Shown: in pieces, positions 10,301 through 20,100 of the stretch
How positions within the stretch are numbered: position 1 is the first letter of the stretch
How the letters are laid out: each line of letters starts with the position of its first letter
Source of the DNA: Norana najaformis
Lineage: Eukaryota > Annelida > Clitellata > Crassiclitellata > Hormogastridae
Length of the DNA stretch: 64,000 nt
Assembly (NCBI GenBank): GCA_964023275.1
Contig: OZ029919.1
Location: 8,294,714-8,358,713, forward strand
Reading direction: 5' to 3'
Translations under genes and position numbers: made by a program
Notes under the pieces: model-generated
Told to the model about the DNA's origin: nothing
Seen by the model: only the letters and a program-made list of their open reading frames with translations
Database searches by the model: none

Positions 10301-12876
10301 ACAATGAGGTCAAGCAGTATACAGCCTAAGATGCTAGTCACCCCTTTCATCAGTGCTTGAAAGCTGTTCTCTGTTGTCAGGCTAGGATGGGAGAGCTTCT
10401 TAGGAAAAGTCTTCAAGCAGTGCTATATAAATGCTCTGAATGAATGAATTAAGACGAAAAAACTTCTTTAACTTTTACTACCTTATGACGAGGGCTCTCT
10501 AAGAAGCTAAGTCAAAGAGGTGCTATATAAATAGACTGCCACCCCAGTATTATATTACAGGCTTATAATACGTAGGTCAAAATTCATCACTGACCTACAG
10601 TGAGATTAAGAACACCAAGGCAGCCATATGCATCCAGTATCTTCGTATATGACTTCTTTACAGTTTCAGTTTCCAAGGCCGCTGACCACAAAACAAGAAT
10701 TTGATAATTAGATCCAACATATGAGCAACAAAATAAACAAAGGCAGAAGAAATCAATCTCACAGTATTTAAATACACGATTTCATATTGCACTCACTATT
10801 AGCAAAAACAGTCAAAATAGACTGGTAAATACATCTTTAAGTCCTCAGTCATGGGCAATAAAGTAATTGATCTGTTTTCTTAGATTTATATAGCACCACT
10901 ATTTAATGACAAACATCAAGTGGTAGCACTAGGGAAGTTTGCATCAAGGCCTAGCTCAACTTGCCTACTCAATGTAAGGTTTTATTATTTACTGGTGGGT
11001 CATTCCAGCTCAACTCAACCAATGCCTCCCACCCAACCATCTCTGAATTGGCTGATATTTTAACCACATGTTGCAAGATGTATTGGATGGAAAAGCCCAA
11101 AATTTGTATGCGATATTTAAGATACTTTCCAAGATATCGTTGATTCCGTGACCCCACTCTCCGAAGGCATTTCGCGAAACTTCAAATGTCCACTATTTGA
11201 GAATTGATATCTCCATAGCCATGAGACCAATTTAGATGATTTTTTTCTTCCTATACAGTTTCTTGTGCAGATTACAAAAATATAAATAAATAAAAAATGT
11301 AATCAAGTCAAACTCTGCCAAGTAATTGCCAGCTACATAGACAGTATACTTATAAAAATTGGCTGCATTGTGCCTGGTAATTGTCGAGATATTGATAACT
11401 GAATATTGAAAAATTTAGAAACAAAATGAATGTGAAGGCACTTTTGACATTTAATACAGCTGAAATCATAGAACAAACAATAATAATAATTATATTTTTG
11501 TAATCTGCACAAACTAAACGTCTTGAAAACATGTGTGTTTAGCACAGCTCTGTACGCATGTGAGGCGTGGACAATCAAAAAGACGGATAAAGATAAGATA
11601 TTAGCATTTGAAATGTACTGCTATAGACGAATATTACATCTGAATTGGACAATGAAGGTAACAAATGCGGAGGTCCGAAGAAGACTGAGCATAAAAGAAG
11701 ATCTAATACAAGTAATAATGAGAAGGAAATTACGCTTGTTTGGACATATATGCAGAATGGATGACAGTAGAAAAATAAAAAGCGTGATGATGGGAATTAT
11801 GGACGGAAATGGGAGACGAGGAAGACCTAACAGGGAGTGGACATAGAACAAACAATAATAATAATTATATTTTTGCAATCTGCACAAGAAACTGTATAGG
11901 AAGAAAAAAATCATCTAAATTGGTCTCATGGCTATGGAGATATCAATTCTCAAATAGTGGACATCGTGAAGTTTCGCGAAATGCCTTCGGAGGGTGGGGT
12001 CACGGAATCAACGATATCTTGGAAAGTATCTTAAATATCGCATAAAAATTTTGGGCTTTTCCATCCAATACATCTTGCAACATGTGGTTAAAATTTCAGC
12101 CAATTCAGAGATGGTCAGGCGGGAACTTTCCTCAAAATTGGTTGAGTTGAGCTGGAATGACTCTGGTACTCTTCTTGCTACCAAAGGTCAGGATTAATCT
12201 TTCATACAGCAATTAGGCTTGACCCCACAATGATTATGGTGCAAAGCTTACTGAAGTTTGAACTCTATCTGTAAGGCGCATGTTTAACCTTCTTGTCCTC
12301 CACAGAACAGCTTTCATCATCCAGCCAAACCCCATACCTCTATAATAACGGAAGGCAGGAAATATTATTGTGTCCTTCCAATAAACCAAGATCCATTAGT
12401 GCTAAAGAACCATGAAACGCTATTACTGAAAAATTAAGCCTAGGTAGGCTTCAACGCAATGATCCTCAAATTCGGGATCCGCCTCCCGTTGAGGATGCAG
12501 ATGACGATAGTTTTAAAGGCTCGACGAGATAGTCAATGCAACGAAACGTAATCAGTCGTTTAAAACTTACGAACACTGCCAGCTCTTCCTTCAACCCCCA
12601 CAATAATACGAGGGACCTGCCATCAAAACCACAAATGGCATACATATGAAAACGCAGCCGGCAAAACACGAGTGCCGCGCATTATAATGCTGGCCATAGG
12701 TAGGTGGGAGGAATGGCTTGTTAGAACGTCGGAATACAACAAATCCCTAACTTACACAACACAGCAACGGCACCCGACTCAAACATCAGAGTCTCCTCCT
12801 TATTTCGGCATTCTAATAAGACGCTGTACGGCGGATCTAATTTATGATAAACCCTAAAACTCTTGCTCATCGCCAT
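1388..12876 (-). CDS. SYNJ: Synaptojanin, SAC + inositol 5-phosphatase (5' portion, 15 exons)
   Basis: Phosphoinositide phosphatase of clathrin-vesicle uncoating and endocytosis. Exons in transcript order: 12876-12756, 10681-10595, 9834-9567, 9076-8851, 8362-8279, 7823-7665, 7116-6947, 6411-6330, 5952-5809, 5702-5546, 5067-4879, 4193-4091, 3321-3181, 2525-2333, 1546-1388. All introns are GT-AG and phases match, giving 761 codons. The start ([16 protein letters not shown]) follows an in-frame TGA and aligns with the vertebrate N-terminus. The SAC domain includes [13 protein letters not shown] and the catalytic CX5R as NCLDCLDRT (Cys382, Arg388), so it should be active on PI3P, PI4P and PI(3,5)P2. 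The 5-phosphatase domain shows [18 protein letters not shown] and [11 protein letters not shown]. The remaining 5-phosphatase motifs (PAWTDR, SDHRPV), the RRM-like region and the proline-rich tail lie off the left edge. No frameshift is seen. Invertebrate synaptojanin is usually single-copy, so SYNJ1 versus SYNJ2 is not assignable. Confidence 0.97.
2020..2100 (-). mobile_element. Retroposon 3' end with (TTAC)n tail, minus strand
   Basis: Read on the minus strand the segment runs ...ATTCCTTGCTCATCTGAT through GTTAACAAATG to a TTACTTACT tail. Related copies in the same orientation are at 49940-50012, 50760-50830 and 54000-54090. It lies in a synaptojanin intron. Confidence 0.6.
3853..4050. repeat. 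24-bp direct repeat pair in synaptojanin intron
   Basis: CAGCTTACAGATTTGATTCT followed by AGAG occurs at about 3853 and again at about 4027, 174 bp apart, inside the intron between exons 13 and 12. It is non-coding. Confidence 0.7.
4379..4449 (+). pseudogene. 5S rRNA-derived fragment (5S pseudogene or SINE3-type head)
   Basis: The segment carries AAGTTAAGCAACATTGAGCC, then CTAGTACTTGACGGGCGACC and ACCTGTGGAATACCA, the order and spacing of the 3' two-thirds of animal 5S rRNA, covering the A-box/C-box promoter region. It has a small insertion (TGGCACC) near the end, and the first ~45 bases of 5S are not recognisable upstream. It lies antisense in the synaptojanin intron between exons 12 and 11. 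It is too altered to be a working 5S gene; it may be a relic or a 5S-derived SINE head. Confidence 0.8.
4608..4925. repeat. Tandem duplication including the 3' end of synaptojanin exon 11
   Basis: Two ~150-bp blocks (about 4608-4766 and 4780-4925) share GTTATCCTTA, CTTTACC, CGTTATC, GACTGCAGT and ATTTTGGCAGAT in the same order. The right block contains the real exon 11 end (exon low edge 4879). In the left block the donor equivalent to GTCAGT reads GGACTG on the minus strand, so the copied exon end is not spliceable there. Confidence 0.8.
7811..7945 (-). repeat. 40-bp tandem repeat that multiplies the exon 6 splice acceptor
   Basis: On the minus strand the exon 6 acceptor reads TTTACTAG|GTCGGGTCACA at 7824/7823. 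The same acceptor with the same exon start recurs exactly 40 bp upstream (7864/7863). A third, altered copy (TGCTAG|GTCATGTCAC) lies another 40 bp upstream (7904/7903), with traces of a fourth near 7940. Use of the 7863 site would add 40 nt and shift the frame. Confidence 0.85.
10415..10452 (+). mobile_element. L2/CR1-like retroposon 3' end with (TGAA)n tail
   Basis: Contains GTGCTATATAAATGCTCTGA followed by ATGAATGAAT. A minus-strand relative occupies 23866-24240. It lies between synaptojanin exons 2 and 3. Confidence 0.6.
11467..11887. repeat. 46-bp direct repeats flanking the RT fragment
   Basis: 11467-11512 and 11842-11887 are identical apart from one base (GTAATC versus GCAATC), both starting CATAGAACAAACAATAATAA. 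The right copy forms the inner end of the right inverted arm; the left copy is an extra. They may be an unusually long target-site duplication or the trace of a tandem duplication. Confidence 0.85.
11523..11846 (+). pseudogene. C-terminal fragment of a non-LTR reverse transcriptase
   Basis: The 107-residue open frame contains [38 protein letters not shown] and [10 protein letters not shown]. These are the typical region after the RT core in LINE proteins (the YGCETW...YRR...FGH...GRGRP series). The RT catalytic core and endonuclease are absent, so it is a dead fragment trapped inside the inverted-repeat element. Confidence 0.85.
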
Positions 12877-13214
12877 TTCTAGTCGTCTTCGCCTCTGCAA
12901 TCATGGGCAGACGCTGGTTCCCTCGCAATGCTCTGCTAAAAATCCATACTGCGTCTACTTCCGGGAGGGTTACGCGTAAAAAGCTACGCGTGTAACATTT
13001 GGTCATTTTAATATACATGTATCAAAGTTAGTAACTGCCAAATACACTGTTATACACATTGTTTTTTGTTGTAACAGAATGTCCGCAGTTAGGGACACTT
13101 GTGTAAAATGCTACAATACCATTGTGTGTACCGGACAATATAATATGTAATAAAACTATTTTCCTTTTTTTAATATGGTACTCAAAGGTCAGACCTGAGG
13201 TCTTTACCCAAATA

Positions 13215-13325
13215 ACGGTTATGAACAATCGTAATCGTAATCGTAATCTCGAGATTTCTACAGCGCTCAACGAAAGCTAAGTTGCGGGAACCAGCTTATT
13301 CACAGGCGCTCAGTCAAAACAAAAT
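13215..13325 (-). mobile_element. LINE 3' end with (TTACGA)n tail, minus strand
   Basis: Starts with CGTAATCGTAATCGTAATCT on the plus strand (tail), followed by CGAGATTTCTACAGCGCTCA and GGAACCAGCTTATTCAC. The distal part, with AAAACAAAATCGATAGGCAA, is shared with 56225-56270. Confidence 0.75.
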
Positions 13326-14035
13326 CGATAGGCAAAAGGGTCAAGATCCAGGAGTCAGGCACTCAGACAGTCGGACGGCATGTGTGAGTGGAGAGTAATG
13401 GTTATAGCATTCACCTCGTGGTAAGAAAGCAATTAAGTTGGATGGTTGTGGGCCTAATAGGAGCTGTAGATCAAACAAACAGTCTTACTCGTCAATTATA
13501 GTTTGCGAAATCATTTACCACAAAGTCCAACAAAATCAAGAATAACGCAGCAGCTGGTACTTTGGCTCCAGAACTTTTCAAACAAATTAGTAAGTTTGAA
13601 GAGGTTCTTAACAAGATTAATATTGACTTTGAGTATAAGCATCTCCTGTGAAGAGATTGACATCGGATAATCAAGGAGTAATCAAACTGTACTTAGGCCC
13701 TGTTATTGCTTTAATGTAATGTAATGTAAACAATTCAGAAATTGTGCGTTATCTTCTTGTCCAAGTTATTGTTAACGAACCAATGAGATGCCGAGACTTG
13801 GCTTGTCTTTGCGCCAAAGTGGCCTGATGGGTCTCGTGTTAGGGCACGTTCATTCGAGCTTCGTCAGACGGGGCCTAATAATCAAAGTGGTAATCGCTCT
13901 TGCTCGAATCGAAGGTCCCGACGATTTATTGCGATAGTTTGCGAAAATTAAAGCTGGTATACAAATTCTGGAAAGTTTTAAAGGCGAATCGAGTGGATTG
14001 CGATCAAATAGTTGGTTTCCGATGGGCCCTTAGTG

Positions 14036-15044
14036 AAGGTCAATTCAGATGTACATAGCAGAGAGATGAACCATACGAAGTGCGTCCAGCGTCTCCACTT
14101 CATGGTGGTTATGATAATTAGTTGTGGATGTCTCAACCAACATATATACACCGAGTCAATGTTGCCCCACATTTTGATACTCGTATCGATTTCTAACTAC
14201 TAACCGCCATTTTAAATTTTTTGGAGGATTGTCATTAAAATTCGACATAATCATCAAAAGGCAAAAATCAGATTATCTGCCCTACCGATTCATTGTTGGA
14301 GGAGATAAAATTTTATAAAGTTGCAGTCGTTTCATCGGAGTGCGCATTAGGCCTAACCTTTCCGATTGTCCGCTTTTGGGTGATCCCTGCCTTCCCCTAT
14401 TTGCGGACATCCTCCATGGATGACCCCTAATTAAGCATGATTCGGCCCAATCATTGTTGCCCTGAACCTGCAACGTGGCTTTCACAGGGATCTTGCTTAA
14501 CAGCAACCATCGACTGATACCTTGAGCATTATATAGCAGTGGCGCTATATCAGATTATTACTGTTTTATAATTATAGAAGAACGTGTACATTTGCAACTG
14601 AAATTTTCGAATACTCGATTACCTAGCAAAAATCGATTACGTGACCCTTGTATTACATCACCGGTTTCTAGTCAATGTTTAAAAATAGTAGATTATAATA
14701 TACATAACGTCATTGTTGCCCAGGAAACTAACTATTGTCTTCCGAGTCCTTGACCCCTATTCGTTTCAGCCAGTCGTATACAAGGAACTGATTTAATAAT
14801 ATGTTTAAGTAAGGGCATTCTACAGTCAATGACAACCTTTTGCTAACCATTTAAAAAATTTATTCTTTTTATAGTGCAGTGTTCGACTTTACAATTTACA
14901 TTCAAGGTCAATTCAAGTGTGTATAGCAGAGAGATGGACAATACGAAACGCGTCCAGCGTCGCCAACTTCATGGTCGTAAGGATAATTAGTTGTGGATTG
15001 TCTCAGCCAACACACATACACCGAGTCAGTGTTGTCTCACATTT
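14036..15044. repeat. Direct repeat pair of ~140 bp (14036-14177 and 14905-15044)
   Basis: Both copies run from AAGGTCAATTCA through ATAGCAGAGAGATG, GCGTCCAGCGTC, GATAATTAGTTGTGGAT and ACACCGAGTCA to CACATTTTG, with substitutions and small indels. There is no convincing reading frame. They could be solo ends of an unidentified element flanking the 730 bp between them, or dispersed copies. Confidence 0.8.
14440..14565 (+). mobile_element. Retroposon 3' end, (TTAGA)-family relative
   Basis: GATACCTTGAGCATTATATA then CAGTGGCGCTATATCAGATT parallels the copies at 48690-48867 and 54515-54605, but the TTAGA tail is degenerate. Confidence 0.5.
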
Positions 15045-16217
15045 TGCTGCTATGCAACAGTGTAGCGTTCTCTCAACGTGTGTTTGTGCTAGCTGCGGCA
15101 GAGGAAGAGCGATCATATTTATATTACATTGTACAGTGTATAATAGATACGCTGTATGGTGTATAATATACAAATTACATTTGTATATGAATATAAATAT
15201 GTTCCAGGGAAGGCTAAAGATACAACAGTCGGGTCTGTCTCCTGCCATGATATTTTGTGCACAATGAATGACACAGTTATAACTTAAAACGTCCTTCGTG
15301 GGAACTTCCCTCCATTCTTTGATGTTCATTCAATTACATTGTTTATAATCAATGTTTTCTTCACAAGCATAACAAAAATTGCTTCTTTTCTTTCATTTTT
15401 TAATACTTCTGTCTGAGAACAATTCATATTGTGAGAACATGTACAGCAGGTGAGAATGTTGCAGAACAGAGAAGGCCCGAGAGCCCAATACAGTTCGGGT
15501 ATGGGCACAGCAAGAGTCGTCATGACATGGGTGACCTGGCACTTGGTCAACCCCAGCCTGTCAGCTGTTGAAAAGTTGGCTGAATTGTTGCGCTGGTTCC
15601 ATCGCAGGCAGCCTTTGCCAGCGTTTCCTTTTGCCCTCACTAAGCAAGAGGCCAAAGGGAATGTACGAAGCCTGTGGCCTCTCTTTCCCGACTGCGAAAG
15701 CCATTTCAAATGAAATGAAAGCTCGCTTTTCCAATGCAGCGCTAGTAACTGGCGTTGAACTTGCTCCTGTCCTACTCGAGGTAGGTTTACAGGATGTGGT
15801 CACTGATCAGCACGTAATGGCTGGCACTGCGGCATTGAAGTCTACCATGACCTGAATACCTTGTACAGAGGTCTTCAGACGTTCGGCTTACCTGTCCAGG
15901 ACGAAGATCGGGAAAAGTATACAAAGCCGATTTGCGATACCCAAGCGACCATCTGTGGTAATGCACAATTAGGCTTCGGTAGACTCCAAGATCTGGTACA
16001 GATGCAGGCCCCAAGCTTCCTTACGATCATCGTTAGAAATGGTGGATCTATTTCAATTTGCAATTGCAAAGTAAAAGGATAAAAATTTCGTTGCCAAGAG
16101 TTGGTGTTTAAAATGTAAGAAGAAAAGGTATAGGTAACACTTGTTTATGTACGTCTATAGAAATTCCTCAGAAATGTGATGCCGAGGTCAAGGATGTTTT
16201 GGTGGAGATGCAAACAT

Positions 16218-16330
16218 TCATTCATCTACTCATTTATTCAGAGCTCTCTTATAAAGCAACCCTTCAAGATATGTACTCAGAGGCACTCAAGGCCCAGCCC
16301 AGGCTAAGGAAAAGAGGTTTCAAGCATGGT
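16218..16330 (-). repeat. Degenerate dispersed repeat of the GCGCCnnTTCAAG family
   Basis: AAGCAACCCTTCAAGATATG then ACTCAGAGGCACTCAAGGCC matches the order seen at 23890-23940. A 30-bp unit (AAGGCTGATGGCA...CAGCCAG) is repeated twice just beyond it, at about 16332-16385. Confidence 0.5.
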
Positions 16331-17171
16331 AAAGGCTGATGGCACAGCCAGTGGAGGTTAAGGCTGATGGCATAGCCAGCGGAGGCAAAGAAGACGAAAC
16401 CACCACAAAACCCGAGGCTAATTTCAGCATTTTAATCTTTAAACCCATTTAGCTTTTATTCATTTTATTCAATGCTTGAGAAAATGTTTTTAGAATGCTT
16501 TGTTTACGTAACAGACTATTTTTGCGCAGTGCATCTCCCATGCAGTAGCATTATGATGTACATTTCACAGTTCCCTTGAACTGCAATATGCTAACCATTA
16601 CTGGGTGCTTAATTAAGAAATGCAGCATTTAACAGCATGAACATTAAAAGATTTATTGAACGTGCCATTCGATAGAATTAATTTGCAAGTATGTGTGGCA
16701 GCAACTGAACTCAAATTCAACAAAATAATACAACACCAGCAGCAACAATGCATTTAGCATAGCTTGAAACAACGGCTTTAAATTGCTTTAACTCAACAAC
16801 CATTATTTCGGTGAATTGCAACCACCAACAGTCTCAATATAACATAACATTACTGTCAGAAAGGCACCATTAGGGCCCACAGTTCTTCCATGACAGAGCT
16901 ACAGTCTACGGCTGCTCCTCGTCTTCTGAACGAAACAACACCTCCCCATCCACCTGTTTCTCCTCTTCGAAACCCAACCATGAGTAAAACCCCAGCAACA
17001 GAGCTCACACGACTTTTGGTCGTCGTCGGTCCGAGGATGCGTCGTTCCAGTTCGCCTTTGCTCCTCCTCGAGCCAAGGACGCCGATTGGTCGTGCATGAT
17101 GAGAAACCGTGGCTTTCCGAGCAGCAAGATGTTGCTTATCAAGTTGCAAGAGTCATCAACAGGGGGCAGAA

Positions 17172-20100
17172 TCATAAAACAGTTTCGCGAAGTAGTGTCT
17201 CCGTTGATGGAGGTCTAGCTGGACTGTCACCGGGCTGTCGTTTGTCCGCGTCTGTCATCCAAGGGTGTGTGTGAATGTCGTCCAGTGTTGGCCGGTCAGA
17301 AGGTCGTACTGACAGGCATCGAGAAATGAGATCTTTCACATCTGAAGCACAATATAAACAATCAATTTTAAATCTTGAATAAATCAACTAATTGCTACAT
17401 CATTCCATCAGATTAATAAATCAATCAATCATTTGTGCAAACATTCAAACAATCAATCAATCGAAGGGACAATCAGTGAAGTTGACTATTGATTATCAAT
17501 CTGCCTACTGACAATTCTTTTAAATTTTAACCAGGAACATATTTACAAAAAGTACCTACTATTAAGTAACCAGTCCAATAGCAGAAATTAGAAGTTTTAT
17601 TGAAAATTTGACTGTTGCATTATTCTCAATTAGCACTTGCCCCTCCAAGACTGATTTTCCACCACAAAGTCTAAGTTTCCAGATAAGCCATTTCATCGAA
17701 GTTTGGAAATGTTTATGAGACAGTAATATAAAATGTCCTACAAATGTTCATGCTGTATCAATATAAGAGCAAGTTCTGAATGCATAATGAAACTGGCCCA
17801 GGTAAACTTGTGTTTAGCAAAGGCCTGATTCGAGATTTGATTCCTGGCGGCTGAGGCAATATATGCACCCCTGTCAACATTTCCTCTACGTTGAGGATCT
17901 TAGCGATACATTATCTTGAACAGCAGCACATTGCAATTATGATACATTACATTACTGTAATGAGATGGTCTTTTTAAATTGGTTAAGCACCACAGAAGAA
18001 GTATCTGATTAGACTTGAAAGATCAAGCGAGAAATATTTTAACCCAAACTTGCATCAGATGTCAGCTTACCAGCTGAAAGATCTCTGTTGAAAACAAGAT
18101 TTGCTTTTAAGATCTGGTCGTCCTGGTCAAACGGTATGTCACCACAAACCATGTCATAAAGGAGAACACCCAGGGACCAGACTGTTGCTGGTACGCCGTG
18201 GTACTTGCGATTACGGACCCACTCTGGCGGACTGTAGACACGGGTTCCTGAACAGAGACACAGACAGACATCCAGTTTATTCAAACCTCACAAATCTCAA
18301 CTATGCCACAAAATGCACAGTTCAAGGCAACAGCACATGTACATTTGAATGCAAGACAACAGCACATGTGCATTTGAATGCAAGGCACCAGTACATGTGC
18401 ATTTGAATGAAAGGCACCAGTACATGTGTATTTGAATGCAAGGCACCAGTACATGTGTATTTGAATGCCAGGCACCAGAACATGTGCATTTGAATGCCAG
18501 GCACCAGAACATGTGCATTTGAATGCAAGGCACCAGCACATGTGCATTTGAATGCAAGACAACAGCACATGTGCATCAGAATGCAAGACAACAGCACATG
18601 TGCATTTGAATGCAAGGCACCAGTACAAGTGCATTTAAATGCAAGACAACAGCACATGTGCATTTGAATGCAAGGCACCAGTACAAGTGCATCTGAATGC
18701 AAGACAACAGCACATGTGCATATCAATGCAAGCAAACACAACTCATTTCTCAAACCATGAGTTATGATAACATATTTATAAATAGTTTCCAGGTGACCTT
18801 CCAAAAATAAGAAATCTCAATTTCCACCAAAGCTGCTATCTCTGTATATCCAGCACTTACATACTTGCTAGCTTCACCAGGTCATCCTTCCCTTTGTAAT
18901 TTATGTTGATCTATAGTGCCATTATAATAAAGCCCTTTCAACAGTCCTAGGCATTTCCCAAGTCAGGCCCAACTACCCACCCATGCAACCACATAATCAA
19001 ATTTGAAATACATGCGCTGTTGGGGGCGCTGATTCCCCGTCAAAGTGCACACTTGTCTTTGGTGATTTATTTAAAATGCCAGTCAGAACCAGAAAGCTCT
19101 TTACAATTTTATCTGCCAAAAATGTAAACATTCTGAGCTACTCAGAGAAATACGACAGCTAGCTGCTGCTTTGCTTAAGCATCCAAACAATTTGCACTGA
19201 CAAAGTTCATCGAAGGCCTGCCTGCAGTAAAAGATAAAAATTTCATAAAAACATCTGATGTACTACGTTTAGAACACGGTAATGACGTTACAGTGAAAGC
19301 CTCAAGAAAATGAACACCATTATAGTGCAGATTCACCTACAGCTCCCAATTTTCCATCATCGTGTAAGCAGCGATAGTGGTTTGAATGTCGGCCTTCTAC
19401 CACTGTGTCCAGAATTGGAATCCCAATGCATGTTGACAGCCTAAATAATTAATTAGTTATCGTGCAGTGATTTCCCAAGGAAACGTTGCTAAATGTTGGG
19501 TTGCAGTTTGAACTTAAACAAACGTGACAACAGAGGATCAACGACAGAGCAACCCTACCATACCAGACACATAGTCAAGGAAGGCAGATCAAATGATGCC
19601 AATTCCACTTCTGACTAGGGGAAGCCAAAAGAAGCAAAAAAAGATATTTTCTGGATAATAAAACCCACACAAAGTAAAATCGATGAAGTTAATTATGGCC
19701 TTGCTTAACTGGCCCCACTTTGTAAACTTGTGTATTCGCCAGAGTATAGTTGCAGAAGTCGCTATAATGCATTGGCAAGTCCTGCTCTCGAGCTGCATGC
19801 TTTAACGTGGTTTAACTGTACTGGGCGTCCAACAGTAACAGCCTACTGAAACCTTGACTCATAACGGCAAAACTGCACTGAATGAACGAAACAGCAGCCC
19901 ACAAGGCGCGAGGGCATCTAAGAATAGATCAAACTTCCTTCAACAGGGCGGGAGCTGTAGGGGCGCATTGATTCCCCGTCAAAGTGCATCGTGTATGACA
20001 AAGTGGACCGCCTGCACCATGGGCTCCGTAGACGCAGAACCAGACTGAGACACACGGACTGCTTCTACAAGTGTGGAAGAAGAAGTAGAACGAAAAACAT

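Larger units (their letters stand above)
10999..12161. mobile_element. Element with ~290-bp terminal inverted repeats
   Basis: The left arm (about 10999-11284) starts GTCATTCCAGCTCAACTCAA. The right arm (about 11866-12161) is its near-perfect reverse complement, ending TTGAGTTGAGCTGGAATGAC. Shared internal blocks include TTCGCGAAATGCCTTCGGAG and CAATACATCTTGCAACATG. The centre holds a LINE RT fragment between 46-bp direct repeats. No transposase is visible, so this is a non-autonomous DNA element (foldback/MITE type) or an inverted duplication. It sits in synaptojanin intron 1. Confidence 0.8.
12877..17171. other. Spacer between synaptojanin 5' end and PIM 3' end
   Basis: No recognised gene. 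The part next to 12876 should hold the synaptojanin 5'UTR and promoter (GC-richer around 12880-12990), but no TATA box is evident. The part next to 17172 should hold the PIM 3'UTR; an AATAAA on the minus strand at 16657-16652 is a possible poly(A) signal. Between are LINE and retroposon ends, the 14036/14905 direct repeat, and a GC-richer stretch at 15440-16080 with short open frames on both strands that I could not identify. A 97-codon minus-strand open frame at 16856-17149 lies just past the PIM stop in another frame and is probably 3'UTR. Confidence 0.6.

Noticed and set aside
10969-12197. Two nearly identical ~60-aa proteins on opposite strands
   Set aside because: They are the two arms of one inverted repeat; no domain and no full-length frame.
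12466-12669. Possible alternative N-terminus of synaptojanin (frame with [16 protein letters not shown] and a GTAAGT)
   Set aside because: The true first exon at 12876-12756 aligns directly with known N-termini ([21 protein letters not shown]) and its phase fits exon 2 exactly; the other frame does not.
18281-18804. 160-aa Cys/His/Trp-rich protein, possible zinc-finger-like repeat
   Set aside because: Product of the 29-bp minisatellite, whose period cycles through all frames; no initiation context or conserved domain.
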